From positions 1-14,920 of the forward strand of contig JAOTVO010000031.1 in the NCBI GenBank assembly GCA_029863355.1: 14,920 nucleotides of DNA. The letters run 5' to 3'. A program made the position numbers and the translations under genes. The stretch comes from Candidatus Krumholzibacteriia bacterium (lineage in GTDB: Bacteria > Krumholzibacteriota > Krumholzibacteria > WVZY01 > JAKEHA01). The notes under the pieces are model-generated. The model was not told the origin of the DNA, did no database searches, and saw nothing but the letters and a program-made list of their open reading frames with translations. Within the stretch, counting starts at the first letter, position 1; every line of letters starts with the position of its first letter. Shown in pieces: positions 6,140 through 13,901 of the stretch.

Positions 6140-8395
6140 ATGGAGGCGAGTGTGAGAGAGGGAGCCCTCCGGCTGTCCGAGAACGCGTACCGGGTGCTCG
6201 AGAAGCGCTACCTGCTCAAGGACGAGGAGAGCAGGCCGGCGGAGACGCCGGAGCAGATGTTCCGCCGCGTGGCGCACAACATCTCCCGCGGCGAGCTGCT
6301 CTACGGCGCCGACGAGCCCACCCGGCGCCGATGGGAGGAGGCGTTCCACGGGTTGATGGCGCGCCTTGAGTTCCTTCCCAACTCGCCTACTCTAATGAAC
6401 GCCGGCACGGACATCCAGCAGCTCTCGGCGTGCTTCGTGCTCCCCGTCGAGGATTCGATGGACGGGATCTTCGAGTCGATCAAGCACACCGCGCTCATCC
6501 ACAAGAGCGGCGGTGGCACCGGGTTCTCTTTCTCGCGTGTCCGCCCGCAGAACGACGTCGTGGCCAGCACGCACGGCGTCTCCAGCGGCCCGCTCTCGTT
6601 CATGAGCGTCTTCGACGCCGCCACCGAGACGGTCAAGCAGGGCGGGCGGCGGCGCGGGGCCAACATGGCCATCCTGCGCGTCGACCATCCCGACGTGCTC
6701 GACTTCATCCGCGCCAAGGAGCGGACCGACCGCCTCAACAACTTCAACATCTCGGTCGCCGTCACCGACCGCTTCATGGAGGCGCTCGCCGGCGGCGGCG
6801 AGTACGAGCTGGTCAATCCGCGCTCGGGCGATGTGACAGGAAGCCTGGCAGCGACCGATGTCTTCGACCTGATGGTGGACTGCGCGTGGCGCACGGGCGA
6901 GCCCGGCGTCGTCTTCATCGACCGCGTCAACCAGTTCAACCCCACCCCGCGACTGGGAGCCATAGAGAGCACCAACCCCTGCGGCGAGCAACCGCTGATG
7001 CCCTACGAGTCGTGCAACCTGGGGTCGGTCAACCTCGCGCGCTTCGTGCGGGGCGAGGTGGGCGAGGGCACCCTGGACCGCGCCGCGCTCGAAGAGGCGG
7101 TGCGGCTGTCCGTACGCTTCCTCGACGACGTGATCGACATGAATCGCTACCCGCTGGCGCAGATCCAAGAACTCACGCGCGCCAACCGAAAGATCGGCCT
7201 GGGCGTGATGGGCTTCGCCGAACTACTCATCCGAATGGGCGTGCCCTACGACCACGAGGAGGCCGCGGCCGTCGCCGAGGACGTGATGGCGACCGTGCAG
7301 CGCGCGGCGCGGAAGGCGTCGCACGGGCTGGCCGAGGAGCGCGGCGCCTTCCCCAACTTCGCGCACAGCGTCTTCGCCGACCGCGGGGAGCGCCCGCTGC
7401 GCAACGCCACGGTGACCACCATCGCGCCCACCGGATCCATCAGCATCATCGCGGACACCACCAGCGGCGTGGAGCCCCTCTTCGCCATCGCCTTCGTCCG
7501 GCGCGTCCTCGACGGCGAGGAGCTCATCGACATCAACGCGACCTTCGAGCAGGTGGCCCGACGGGAGGGCTTCTACTCGGAGGCGCTGATCCGTCGCGTG
7601 GCCCGCGAGGGCAGCGTGCAGCACATCGAGGAGGTGCCCCCGCGCTGGCGCGAGGTGTTCAAAACGGCGCACGACATCTCGCCCCAGGCGCACGTTCGCA
7701 TCCAGGCGGCGTTCCAGAAGTACACCGACAACGCCGTCTCCAAGACCGTGAACTTCGCGCGCGAGGCGACACGCGGGGACGTCGCCGAGTCGTTCCGCCT
7801 CGCTTACGAGCTGGAATGCAAGGGCGTGACCATCTATCGCGACGGCAGCCGCGATGGGCAGGTGCTGAGCACGGGCCGCACCGAGGAGAAACCCGAGAGC
7901 GGTCGCGCCAAGCGCAAACGCCCGCGGCCTCGCCCCGAGGTGATGAGCGGCGTTACGCAGCGCATCGGAACCGGCTGCGGGAATCTCTACGTGACCATCA
8001 ACGAGAACGGCAGCGGAGGCCCCTTCGAGCTCTTCGCCCAGATCGGCAAGGCTGGTGGATGCGCCGCGTCGCAGACCGAGGCCATCGGACGCCTGATCTC
8101 ACTCGCCCTTCGCGCCGGCGTGGACCCCCGCGCGGTGGCCAAGCAGCTGCGCGGCGTGCGCTGTCCGTCGCCGGCGTGGAACCAGGGGGAGAAGGTGTTC
8201 TCGTGTGCGGACGGGATCGGGCAGGCCCTGGCGCGCTACCTCGACCAGCATCCGAACGGGATCGAGCCTTCGAGCGAGGCGGAGGTGGGGGGGCGCGCGG
8301 AACGGCTGGCCGGCACGTGCGCCGAGTGCGGCAGCATGCTCGAGTACGAGAGCGGGTGCGTCGTGTGCCGGGGGTGCGGCTTCTCGCGCTGCTGA
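6140..8395 (+). CDS. nrdJ: Adenosylcobalamin-dependent (class II) ribonucleoside-diphosphate reductase
   Basis: This 751-aa enzyme reduces ribonucleotides to deoxyribonucleotides in the cytoplasm using a thiyl radical generated by adenosylcobalamin, without oxygen or a second subunit. The start is fixed by AAAGGAG at 6127-6133, 6 nt before the ATG. The catalytic core is complete: N279-P280-C281-G282-E283 carries the radical Cys and its Asn/Glu partners. C98 and C292 match the redox pair, with C292 eleven residues after C281 as in known class II enzymes. A PTGSIS loop follows. From about 600 on there is a basic linker (RAKRKRPRPRPE), a TSCPD domain (GTGCGNLYVTINENG to GVRCPSP) and a Cys-rich tail (C727, C730, C740, C743, C746, C751) like a zinc ribbon. 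No N-terminal ATP-cone is present, so dATP activity control at the protein level seems absent. NrdR-like boxes suggest transcriptional control instead. Confidence 0.97.
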   Translation: MEASVREGALRLSENAYRVLEKRYLLKDEESRPAETPEQMFRRVAHNISRGELLYGADEPTRRRWEEAFHGLMARLEFLPNSPTLMNAGTDIQQLSACFVLPVEDSMDGIFESIKHTALIHKSGGGTGFSFSRVRPQNDVVASTHGVSSGPLSFMSVFDAATETVKQGGRRRGANMAILRVDHPDVLDFIRAKERTDRLNNFNISVAVTDRFMEALAGGGEYELVNPRSGDVTGSLAATDVFDLMVDCAWRTGEPGVVFIDRVNQFNPTPRLGAIESTNPCGEQPLMPYESCNLGSVNLARFVRGEVGEGTLDRAALEEAVRLSVRFLDDVIDMNRYPLAQIQELTRANRKIGLGVMGFAELLIRMGVPYDHEEAAAVAEDVMATVQRAARKASHGLAEERGAFPNFAHSVFADRGERPLRNATVTTIAPTGSISIIADTTSGVEPLFAIAFVRRVLDGEELIDINATFEQVARREGFYSEALIRRVAREGSVQHIEEVPPRWREVFKTAHDISPQAHVRIQAAFQKYTDNAVSKTVNFAREATRGDVAESFRLAYELECKGVTIYRDGSRDGQVLSTGRTEEKPESGRAKRKRPRPRPEVMSGVTQRIGTGCGNLYVTINENGSGGPFELFAQIGKAGGCAASQTEAIGRLISLALRAGVDPRAVAKQLRGVRCPSPAWNQGEKVFSCADGIGQALARYLDQHPNGIEPSSEAEVGGRAERLAGTCAECGSMLEYESGCVVCRGCGFSRC

Positions 8396-8414
8396 CCAGG
8401 TCCGGTGGAGGCCG

Positions 8415-9164
8415 TCAAGTCGAGGTCCACGCGCGCGCGAGCGCGCTCCAGCCGCCGGCCAGCGTCAGGCGCAGGAGAACGGCCGCCAGCACGAGGCCGG
8501 CGCCCCACAGCAAGTCGCGCCGGTGCGTTTCCATCGCGAAGTCGGCCCCCGGGCGCCGCAGCACGCGGGCGCGCGCGAAGGCGGCGAGGGGAGCGAAGAG
8601 CAGCCACAGGCCGAGCAGGAAGGCCCACTGCCACGGCGCCAGCGCGATGAGCGCGGACTGCAGGATGTTGGAGCCGTTCTCGAAGACCGCGGACGCCGAG
8701 GCGGCCGCAGCGCAAACCACCCCGGCCAGCACGACCGCCCCCAGTATCCCCCCCGAGACGAGAGACGCCGCGGCGAAGGCGGCGGCCGCCGCGAGCATGC
8801 CGAGCGCACTCCACGGCGCCGTCGCGTCGCCGGAGAGCCACGCGCGCGCTCCCGAGAGCGTCGCCGATCCGAAGGCTACGCTTTCCCACGCGCGGTCGAG
8901 CACGAACGCCGCCGCGGCGAGCATGATGAGCAGGAGCGCGAGCGACCAGCGCCACGCCAGCGCGCGGGCGCGCGTGGCGTCGAAGGCGCTGCGCCGGTAG
9001 GCGGCGTACGCGAACGGCGCCGTCGCGAGCAGGGGGGTGAGGGCCCCGACGCCGAGCGCGAGCGACACCACGACCGCGCCGAGGGTCCACATGACCAGGC
9101 GCGTCGTCTCGTCGGGGGGTCTCTTCACGGGCGCGTCTGCGCCGCCGGCACGCTTCGAGATCAA
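8415..9164 (-). CDS. Unrecognised multi-pass membrane protein
   Basis: This is a 249-aa protein from the TTG at 9164. That start is preferred over an in-frame GTG at 9188 because AAAGGAG lies 5 nt upstream of the TTG, inside the longer version. After a charged cytoplasmic N-terminus (about 1-22) there are five to seven hydrophobic segments, roughly at 23-56 (one or two helices), 72-90, 118-137, 138-160, 175-196 and 222-240. Basic loops (RRSAFDATRAR; RARVLRRPGADF) would face the cytoplasm. An aromatic APWQWAFLLGLWLLF segment is the most distinctive part. The composition is Ala/Leu-rich and I see no catalytic or transport motif. The gene converges on nrdJ with a 19-nt gap and is divergent from the DUF1579 gene. 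It is likely an inner-membrane protein; no function can be assigned. Confidence 0.75.
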   Translation of the reverse strand: MISKRAGGADAPVKRPPDETTRLVMWTLGAVVVSLALGVGALTPLLATAPFAYAAYRRSAFDATRARALAWRWSLALLLIMLAAAAFVLDRAWESVAFGSATLSGARAWLSGDATAPWSALGMLAAAAAFAAASLVSGGILGAVVLAGVVCAAAASASAVFENGSNILQSALIALAPWQWAFLLGLWLLFAPLAAFARARVLRRPGADFAMETHRRDLLWGAGLVLAAVLLRLTLAGGWSALARAWTST

Positions 9165-9210
9165 CGGGTCTCCTTTCCCGGAAAGCACCGGTATCGTGCT
9201 CCGCTGTAGG

Positions 9211-9240
9211 AGGTTAGCACAGCGCCCCGGAGGCGGTCAG
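9211..9240 (-). promoter_or_regulatory. Candidate promoter for the membrane-protein gene
   Basis: Read on the minus strand, CTGACC (9240-9235) is followed after 18 nt by TAACCT (9216-9211), preceded by GTGC as an extended -10. The start site would be near 9204, about 40 nt before the TTG codon. Each hexamer is weak on its own. Support comes from the position and from the GTGCTAxCCTC motif shared with the divergent promoter. Confidence 0.4.
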
Positions 9241-9260
9241 CCAAAAAGGGGGTGGACGCC

Positions 9261-9289
9261 TTGAGGCGAGTGGCCCGGCGTGCTAGCCT
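9261..9289 (+). promoter_or_regulatory. Candidate promoter for the DUF1579 gene
   Basis: TTGAGG (9261-9266), a 17-nt spacer and TAGCCT (9284-9289), with TGC directly before the -10 as an extended element. It lies about 85 nt before the ATG. It is back to back with the minus-strand promoter: the two -35 boxes are 20 bp apart. Confidence 0.45.
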
Positions 9290-9374
9290 CTCACCTGCGC
9301 CCCCGAAACCCACGGGCGCGGCCGGATCCGACCGGCTTCTGCGCAACGCACACCCGAACCCGGAGGCTCCTTAT

Positions 9375-9947
9375 ATGAAGCGGATGCTCGTGATCGCCGT
9401 GACGATCGCCCTTGCGACCGGCGCGGTGGCGCAGGAGGGCGGCATGTCGCCCGAGATGCAGCAGGCGATGATGAAGATGATGACACCCGGCGAGCACCAC
9501 GGCCATCTGGCCAAGCTCGCCGGCAAGTATACGTTCGTGGGCAAGTCCTGGATGGCTCCCGGCGCCCCGCCCGAGGAGTTCACGGGCACGCGCAGCGGCG
9601 AGATGATCCTGGGTGGCCGCTTCCTCAGGGAGACGACCACGAGCTCCTTCGAAGGCATGCCGTTCGAGGGGATCGGTCTTATGGCCTACGACAACGGTAG
9701 CGAGCAGTACGTCTCCACGTGGATCGACAATATGAGCACCGCTGTCACCACCGCCATGGGGAGCTGCAGCAAGGACGGTTGGAGTCTCTCCGGCGAGCAC
9801 TTCAACGCGATGACGGGCGGAATGAGCAAGTTCCGCAACGTTATCCGGCCCGTCAACGACGACTCCTTCGTCTTCGAGTGGCACGAATCCGGCCCCGACG
9901 GCAAGGAGTACAAGATGATGGAGATCACCTACACGCGCCAGAAGTAG
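9375..9947 (+). CDS. Secreted DUF1579 family protein
   Basis: This is a 190-aa protein. The ATG at 9375 is chosen because GGAGG at 9362-9366 lies 8 nt upstream and a clear signal peptide follows (residues 1-19, cleavage after AVA, leaving Q20). Earlier in-frame starts add unlikely sequence and would run upstream over the promoter. The mature part matches DUF1579: an HHGHLAKLAGKYTFVGKSW opening, APPEEFTGTRSGEMILGGRFL, the strongly conserved MPFEGIGLMAYDNGSEQYVSTWIDN block, and a KEYKMMEITYTR end. Family members are small beta-rich proteins of unknown biochemical role, often described as soluble and ligand-binding-like. The length is typical. The N-terminal 'MSPEMQQAMMKMM' stretch is Met-rich. 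It is a single-gene unit, with a strong hairpin 40 nt after its stop. Confidence 0.93.
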   Translation: MKRMLVIAVTIALATGAVAQEGGMSPEMQQAMMKMMTPGEHHGHLAKLAGKYTFVGKSWMAPGAPPEEFTGTRSGEMILGGRFLRETTTSSFEGMPFEGIGLMAYDNGSEQYVSTWIDNMSTAVTTAMGSCSKDGWSLSGEHFNAMTGGMSKFRNVIRPVNDDSFVFEWHESGPDGKEYKMMEITYTRQK

Positions 9948-9987
9948 CGCGCGAACGTCCGCTCCTCGCGAGCGCGTTGGCATGGTG

Positions 9988-10020
9988 GACGCTCCCGGCC
10001 ACGGCGTGGCCGGGAGCGTC
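9988..10020. terminator. Strong bidirectional hairpin between convergent genes
   Basis: A perfect 15-bp GC-rich stem (9988-10002 with 10006-10020) has a 3-nt loop. It sits 40 nt after the DUF1579 stop and 36 nt from the end of the convergent radical SAM gene. On the plus strand a weak T-rich stretch (GTGTTTG) follows within 10 nt; on the minus strand there is no T-run. Position and stem length support a shared terminator. Confidence 0.7.
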
Positions 10021-10056
10021 GCCGTGTTTGAGGGTGGGCGTGCCGCGCCGCGCCCG

Positions 10057-11823
10057 TCAGCCCGCCGCGTGGGCGCGGCTCATTTCCTTGACCAGGTGGG
10101 CGGCGGGGATCTTGAGTCCGATCATGTCCCAGGGGAGAATCTCGTCGGTCGCGCGACGCCTCAGCGCGTACCAGTCCGGGTCGACGCCCGCTTCCTGGAA
10201 GACCTCGTCCCACTTCCGCATGTCGAAGCACTCCGTCCACGCGTCCATGCGCAGACCCATTTCGCGCGCTTTGAGCAGCGTCTCGTGCAGGCGGCGATCG
10301 CCGCGCGAAAACACAGACTCGAGGTAGCTCACGTCGACGTCGTGAAACTTGAGGCGCAGGAAGCCGGAACGCTTGAGCGAGAGGACGTAACGCTGCTTGG
10401 CGCGGAGCTGGTCGCGGTCGTCCATCGCCTCCCACTGGAACGGCGTGTGCGGCTTGGGAATGTGGGATGAGAGGGAGGCGTTGATCTGCGCGCGCTTGCC
10501 GGCGACGCGCTTGCGCAGCACGCTCGCCTCGTCGATCAGCTCGACTATTCCGCGCAGGTCCTCCTCGCGCTCGGTGGGGGCGCCGATGAGGAAGTACATC
10601 TTGATCAGGCGGTAGCCCGCCTCGTATGCCGCACGGCAGCCCGCCATCAGGTCGGCGTTCTTTATGGGCTTGCGGATCACCTCGCGCAGGCGGTCGGTCG
10701 CCACCTCCGGGGCCATGGTCAGGCCCGACTTGCGCACCGTGCTGGTCAGCCCGGGCAGACGCGCCAGCTCCGGACCGACGCGCAGGGAGGGCAGGGACAC
10801 GTTGACCCGCCGCCGGCCGAAGCGCGCGGCGATCGCCTCGAGGAGGTCGAGAATGCCGGGATAGTCGGCGGTGGACAGGCTGGTGAGGCTGATCTCCTCG
10901 TAGCCGGTCTCGCGGTAGGTCGCCTCCGCCAGCTCCAGCACCTTGGCAATGGAGCGCATCTTCAGCGGCCGGTAGTGCTGCACGGCCTGGCAGAAGCGGC
11001 ACTGGTTCGGACACCCGCGCATGATCTCGATGTTGATGCGATCGTGGATCACCTCGACGTTGGGCACCACCGGGCGCGTCGGGAAGGGGGCGTTCTCCAG
11101 GTCGGCGACCGTCGTCTTGACCACCCACGCGGGCGCCTGGGGGTCGTTCTCGATGCGCGCGACGGTGCCGTCGGCGTGGTAGAACACCCGGTAAAGGGAG
11201 GGCACATACATGCCCGGTATGGCCGCGAGCGCCTCGTGGAGCACTCGCCGCGGCCGGCCGCTGCGGCGCCAGTCCTTGATGGCATCCATGATCGCGTCGA
11301 GTACGTCTTCGGCGTCGCCCACGAGGATGGCGTCAAAGAAGGGGGCCACGGGCTCCATGGCGAGCGAGATCGAGCCGCCGCCCAGGATCACGGGGTCGCC
11401 CGTGGAACGCGCCTCGGTGCGCGCCGGAATGCCGGAAAGCTCGAGCATGTTGAGCAGGTTGGTGTAACCCAGCTCGTACTGCATGGAGAAACCGATCACG
11501 TCGAACTCGGAGAGCGGCGTGAACGTCTCCAGCGTATAGAGCGGCAGCCCGCGCGCGCGCAGCTCCGCCTCCATGTCGATCCACGGCGCGAAGACGCGTT
11601 CGGCGGCGATGTCGGCGCGCGCGTTGAGCAGGTGGTAGAGAATCTTGAGGCCGAGGTGCGACATGCCCACGGCGTAGGTGTCGGGGAAGGCGAGGGCGAC
11701 GCGCAGGTCGACCCCGGCCGCGTCCTTGACCACGGTGTTGCGCTCGCCGCCGGCGTACTGACCCGGCTTCTGCACGCGCGGCAGCACATCGTCATAGAGG
11801 ATCTGGCGGAGGTTGCGGCTCAT
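10057..11823 (-). CDS. TIGR03960-type B12-binding radical SAM protein
   Basis: This is a 588-aa protein from the ATG at 11823 (GGAAG about 5 nt upstream). The N-terminal third (about 40-200) resembles the B12-binding-like Rossmann domain of this family, with FDVIGFSMQYELGYTNLLNML and ILGGGSISLAMEP. The radical SAM core follows (about 260-490), with the [4Fe-4S]-binding motif C271-x3-C275-x2-C278 in RGCPNQCRFCQ. Further family marks are EISLTSLSTADYPG, TMAPEVATDRLREVI, KMYFLIGAPTE and the HIPKPHTPFQWEAM segment. The C-terminal part matches the family's downstream region. The family is widespread and its exact reaction is not established as far as I know. It usually stands next to a TIGR03936 (DUF2344) partner, often near rplU and RNase E/G genes. 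None of these is visible here: the gene ends at a terminator and is transcribed alone from a good promoter. Confidence 0.95.
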   Translation of the reverse strand: MSRNLRQILYDDVLPRVQKPGQYAGGERNTVVKDAAGVDLRVALAFPDTYAVGMSHLGLKILYHLLNARADIAAERVFAPWIDMEAELRARGLPLYTLETFTPLSEFDVIGFSMQYELGYTNLLNMLELSGIPARTEARSTGDPVILGGGSISLAMEPVAPFFDAILVGDAEDVLDAIMDAIKDWRRSGRPRRVLHEALAAIPGMYVPSLYRVFYHADGTVARIENDPQAPAWVVKTTVADLENAPFPTRPVVPNVEVIHDRINIEIMRGCPNQCRFCQAVQHYRPLKMRSIAKVLELAEATYRETGYEEISLTSLSTADYPGILDLLEAIAARFGRRRVNVSLPSLRVGPELARLPGLTSTVRKSGLTMAPEVATDRLREVIRKPIKNADLMAGCRAAYEAGYRLIKMYFLIGAPTEREEDLRGIVELIDEASVLRKRVAGKRAQINASLSSHIPKPHTPFQWEAMDDRDQLRAKQRYVLSLKRSGFLRLKFHDVDVSYLESVFSRGDRRLHETLLKAREMGLRMDAWTECFDMRKWDEVFQEAGVDPDWYALRRRATDEILPWDMIGLKIPAAHLVKEMSRAHAAG

Positions 11824-11882
11824 GTGCCCTTCCCGGCAGGGCGGGGCGCTCCGGCGCCCGACCCGAATAGTGGAACCGTTGT

Positions 11883-11912
11883 ATTCTATACCCCGGGGTG
11901 GGGCCGTGTCAC
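11883..11912 (-). promoter_or_regulatory. Promoter of the radical SAM gene
   Basis: On the minus strand GTGACA (11912-11907, five of six matches) is followed after 18 nt by TAGAAT (11888-11883, five of six matches). Transcription would start near 11875, about 52 nt before the ATG at 11823. The short leader can form a 6-bp hairpin (GGGCGC at 11844-11849 with GCGCCC at 11854-11859). Confidence 0.65.
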
Positions 11913-11927
11913 CATGCTACCATGGTG
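11910..11927. repeat. 7-bp inverted repeat, possible operator
   Basis: CACCATG (11910-11916) and CATGGTG (11921-11927) are perfect inverted arms around CTAC. The left arm overlaps the -35 box of the radical SAM promoter, and the whole element lies 60 nt before mutM. It could bind a dimeric regulator. It is short enough to be chance, and no matching regulator is in the window. Confidence 0.3.
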
Positions 11928-11986
11928 GACGAGATTCCGGCCGTGCCGCCCCGAGAGGACTCCCGGCGCGACGGGCCGGCTGTCCC

Positions 11987-12823
11987 ATGCCCGAGCTTCC
12001 CGAAGTCGAGACGATCGTCCGCGCCCTGGCCGGCGCGGTGCCCGGCCGCCGGGTCGTCCGGGCCCGGCTGACCGCCCCGGACCTCTACCGGAGCCGAAGC
12101 CACCGCGTGGACTGGCTCCGGGGTGGGCGCGTGCGCGCCGTGGAGCGCCTGGGCAAGGCAATCCTGTTCCGGATCGACGGCGCGCGAGGCGACGACCGCC
12201 TACTGGCCGTGCACCTGGGGATGACGGGGCGCTTCGCCATCGTGCCGGCGGGTGCCGCGCGGGAGCGGCACCTCCACGCGCGCATCGTCTTCGAGGACGG
12301 CACCGAGCTGCGCTACCACGACGCGCGCCGCTTCGGGTTCTTCCACATCGGTCCCTCCGCTCGAGTGATCGCCGCCCTGGGCATCGCGCCCGACCCCTTC
12401 CAGATGGACGCCGGCACGCTGGCCGTGCGCCTGGCCGGCCGCAGGGCACCGGTCAAGGCGCTCCTCTTGGACCAGCGCTTGATCTCCGGGATCGGCAACA
12501 TCTACGCCGACGAAGCGCTGCACCGGGCCCGCATGCACCCGCTCACGCCCGGTGCGCGCGCCGGGCTCCGCGCGGGAGCGCTCCTGGAGGCCGCGCGCGA
12601 CGTGCTCGCGCGGGCCATCCGCGCGGGCGGCACGACGCTGCGCGACTACCGCCGCGTCGACGGCTCGGGCGGCCGCTTCCAGCGCCGTCTCGCCGTGTAC
12701 GGCCGCGGGGGCGAGGCGTGTCCGCGTTGCGGCGCACGCATCCGGCGCACCGTCGTCGCCGGCCGCGGGACCCACTTCTGCCCTCGTTGCCAGCGCCCCC
12801 CGCGGCGAGGAAGCGGACGCTAG
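11987..12823 (+). CDS. mutM: Formamidopyrimidine-DNA glycosylase (MutM/Fpg)
   Basis: This 278-aa base-excision-repair enzyme removes oxidised purines such as 8-oxoguanine and cleaves the abasic site by beta/delta elimination. The start is fixed by the N-terminus MPELPEVETI: Pro2 is the catalytic nucleophile after Met removal and Glu3 and Glu6 are conserved. K57 (RLGKAI) is the conserved DNA-contacting lysine. HLGMTGRF and YHDARRFGFF are in place, followed by the helix-two-turn-helix region (LLDQRLISGIGNIYADEAL). The zinc finger is C245-x2-C248-x16-C265-x2-C268, with R260 before the last pair. All key residues are intact and the length is normal. There is no good Shine-Dalgarno sequence and no clear promoter on this strand. 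The stop shares the bases CTAG with the convergent permease gene. Confidence 0.97.
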   Translation: MPELPEVETIVRALAGAVPGRRVVRARLTAPDLYRSRSHRVDWLRGGRVRAVERLGKAILFRIDGARGDDRLLAVHLGMTGRFAIVPAGAARERHLHARIVFEDGTELRYHDARRFGFFHIGPSARVIAALGIAPDPFQMDAGTLAVRLAGRRAPVKALLLDQRLISGIGNIYADEALHRARMHPLTPGARAGLRAGALLEAARDVLARAIRAGGTTLRDYRRVDGSGGRFQRRLAVYGRGGEACPRCGARIRRTVVAGRGTHFCPRCQRPPRRGSGR

Positions 12824-13899
12824 GTCTGCGCCTCTTCGCCCAGCGCCACGCGCGGATCGCTCGCGTCGCGCAGGCCCTCTCCGAGCAGATTGTAGGCCGT
12901 GACGGTCGCGAAGATCGCGAAGCCGGGAAACACGGTGAGCCACCACGCGAAGTCCTGCTGCCGGAAGCTGGCGAGGATACCGCCCCAGCTCGGCGTCGGC
13001 GGCTGCACGCCGAGGCTGAGGAAAGACAGGGCCGACTCGATCAGGATCGCGTTGGCGATGCCGAAGGTCGCGGTGACCAACGCGGGCGCCAGCGAGTTGG
13101 GCAGGATGTGCCGGAAGATGATGGTGCGATCGCTCACGCCCAGCGCGCGAGCCGCGTCGGTGAACTCGCGCGCCTTGAGCCGGATGAACTCGCCGCGCGT
13201 GTAGCGCGCGATGTCCGTCCACCGCGTGATGCCGATTACGATCATGATGTTGTAGATGCTCGGCGGCAGGAACGCAATGACGGCGAGAATGAGGAAGAGG
13301 AAGGGGAAGCAGATGACGACCTCGATGAGGCGCGAGAGGAGCACGTCCGCCACGCCCCCGTAGTAGCCGGCCAGCGCCCCCACGAAGAGGCCGATGAAGA
13401 GCGATATTCCCACCGCCACGAAGCCCACCTTGAGCGAGATCCCCGCCCCGTGGATCATGCGCGCGAGCACGTCGCGCCCCAGCTCGTCGGTGCCCAGGAG
13501 GTGGCGGTTGTTGGGGGGGAGCAGACGGCTCTCCAGCTCGCTGGACACGGGGGAGTAGGGGATGGGCGGCATGAGCAGGGCCACCGAGCGGTCGCGCCTG
13601 TACTCGTTGAAGTCGAACGTGAAGAGCTCGGGGTACTTGACCAGCCAACGTACCGGCGCCAGCTCGGCCACCGCCGGATAGTAGAGCCGCCCGTCCCAGC
13701 GCATGATGATGGGCTTGTTGTTCGCCAGCACCGGTGCGAGGTAGGACACGAGGAAGAACAGTACGATAGCCACCAGGCCGGCCACGGCGAAGCGGTCGCG
13801 CCGCACGCGGCGCCACACGATGCGCGGGAAGTCCTGCCCGCGGCCGGTGTCCGAATCCTCCGGGACGTGTTCGAGCATGCGGTGCACGCGCTCGGCCAT
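12820..13899 (-). CDS. ABC transporter permease, OppC/DppC class with YejE-like periplasmic loop
   Basis: This is a 359-aa inner-membrane protein, the second permease of a peptide-type ABC importer. The start ATG at 13899 lies 2 nt after the stop of the upstream permease gene, so translation is probably coupled; an ATG further upstream (13932) would overlap that gene by 31 nt. TM1 is at about 39-58. A loop of some 80 residues follows, with ANNKPIIMRWDGRLYYP near its start and HLLGTDELGRDVLARMIHG at its end. Then come the BPD transport domain (about 155-345) and its EAA loop (DAARALGVSDRTIIFRHILPN). The C-terminus ends in GEGLRDASDPR, typical of the family. The first part of the loop resembles that of E. 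coli YejE, the permease for microcin C and peptides. The substrate cannot be read from the permease alone; peptides or nickel-type ligands are all possible. Confidence 0.93.
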   Translation of the reverse strand: MAERVHRMLEHVPEDSDTGRGQDFPRIVWRRVRRDRFAVAGLVAIVLFFLVSYLAPVLANNKPIIMRWDGRLYYPAVAELAPVRWLVKYPELFTFDFNEYRRDRSVALLMPPIPYSPVSSELESRLLPPNNRHLLGTDELGRDVLARMIHGAGISLKVGFVAVGISLFIGLFVGALAGYYGGVADVLLSRLIEVVICFPFLFLILAVIAFLPPSIYNIMIVIGITRWTDIARYTRGEFIRLKAREFTDAARALGVSDRTIIFRHILPNSLAPALVTATFGIANAILIESALSFLSLGVQPPTPSWGGILASFRQQDFAWWLTVFPGFAIFATVTAYNLLGEGLRDASDPRVALGEEAQT

Positions 13900-13901
13900 G
13901 G

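Noticed and set aside
8405..8460. GCGCGC-rich palindrome as nrdJ terminator
   Set aside because: It is a short alternating GC run inside the end of the convergent gene with no T-run; it could form by composition alone.
9165..9188. GTG at 9188 as start of the membrane protein
   Set aside because: The strong AAAGGAG lies within that extension, 5 nt before the TTG at 9164, which fits a ribosome binding site for the shorter form.
9252..9374. Upstream in-frame starts for the DUF1579 gene
   Set aside because: They would bury the signal peptide and overlap the promoter; the ATG at 9375 has GGAGG 8 nt upstream.
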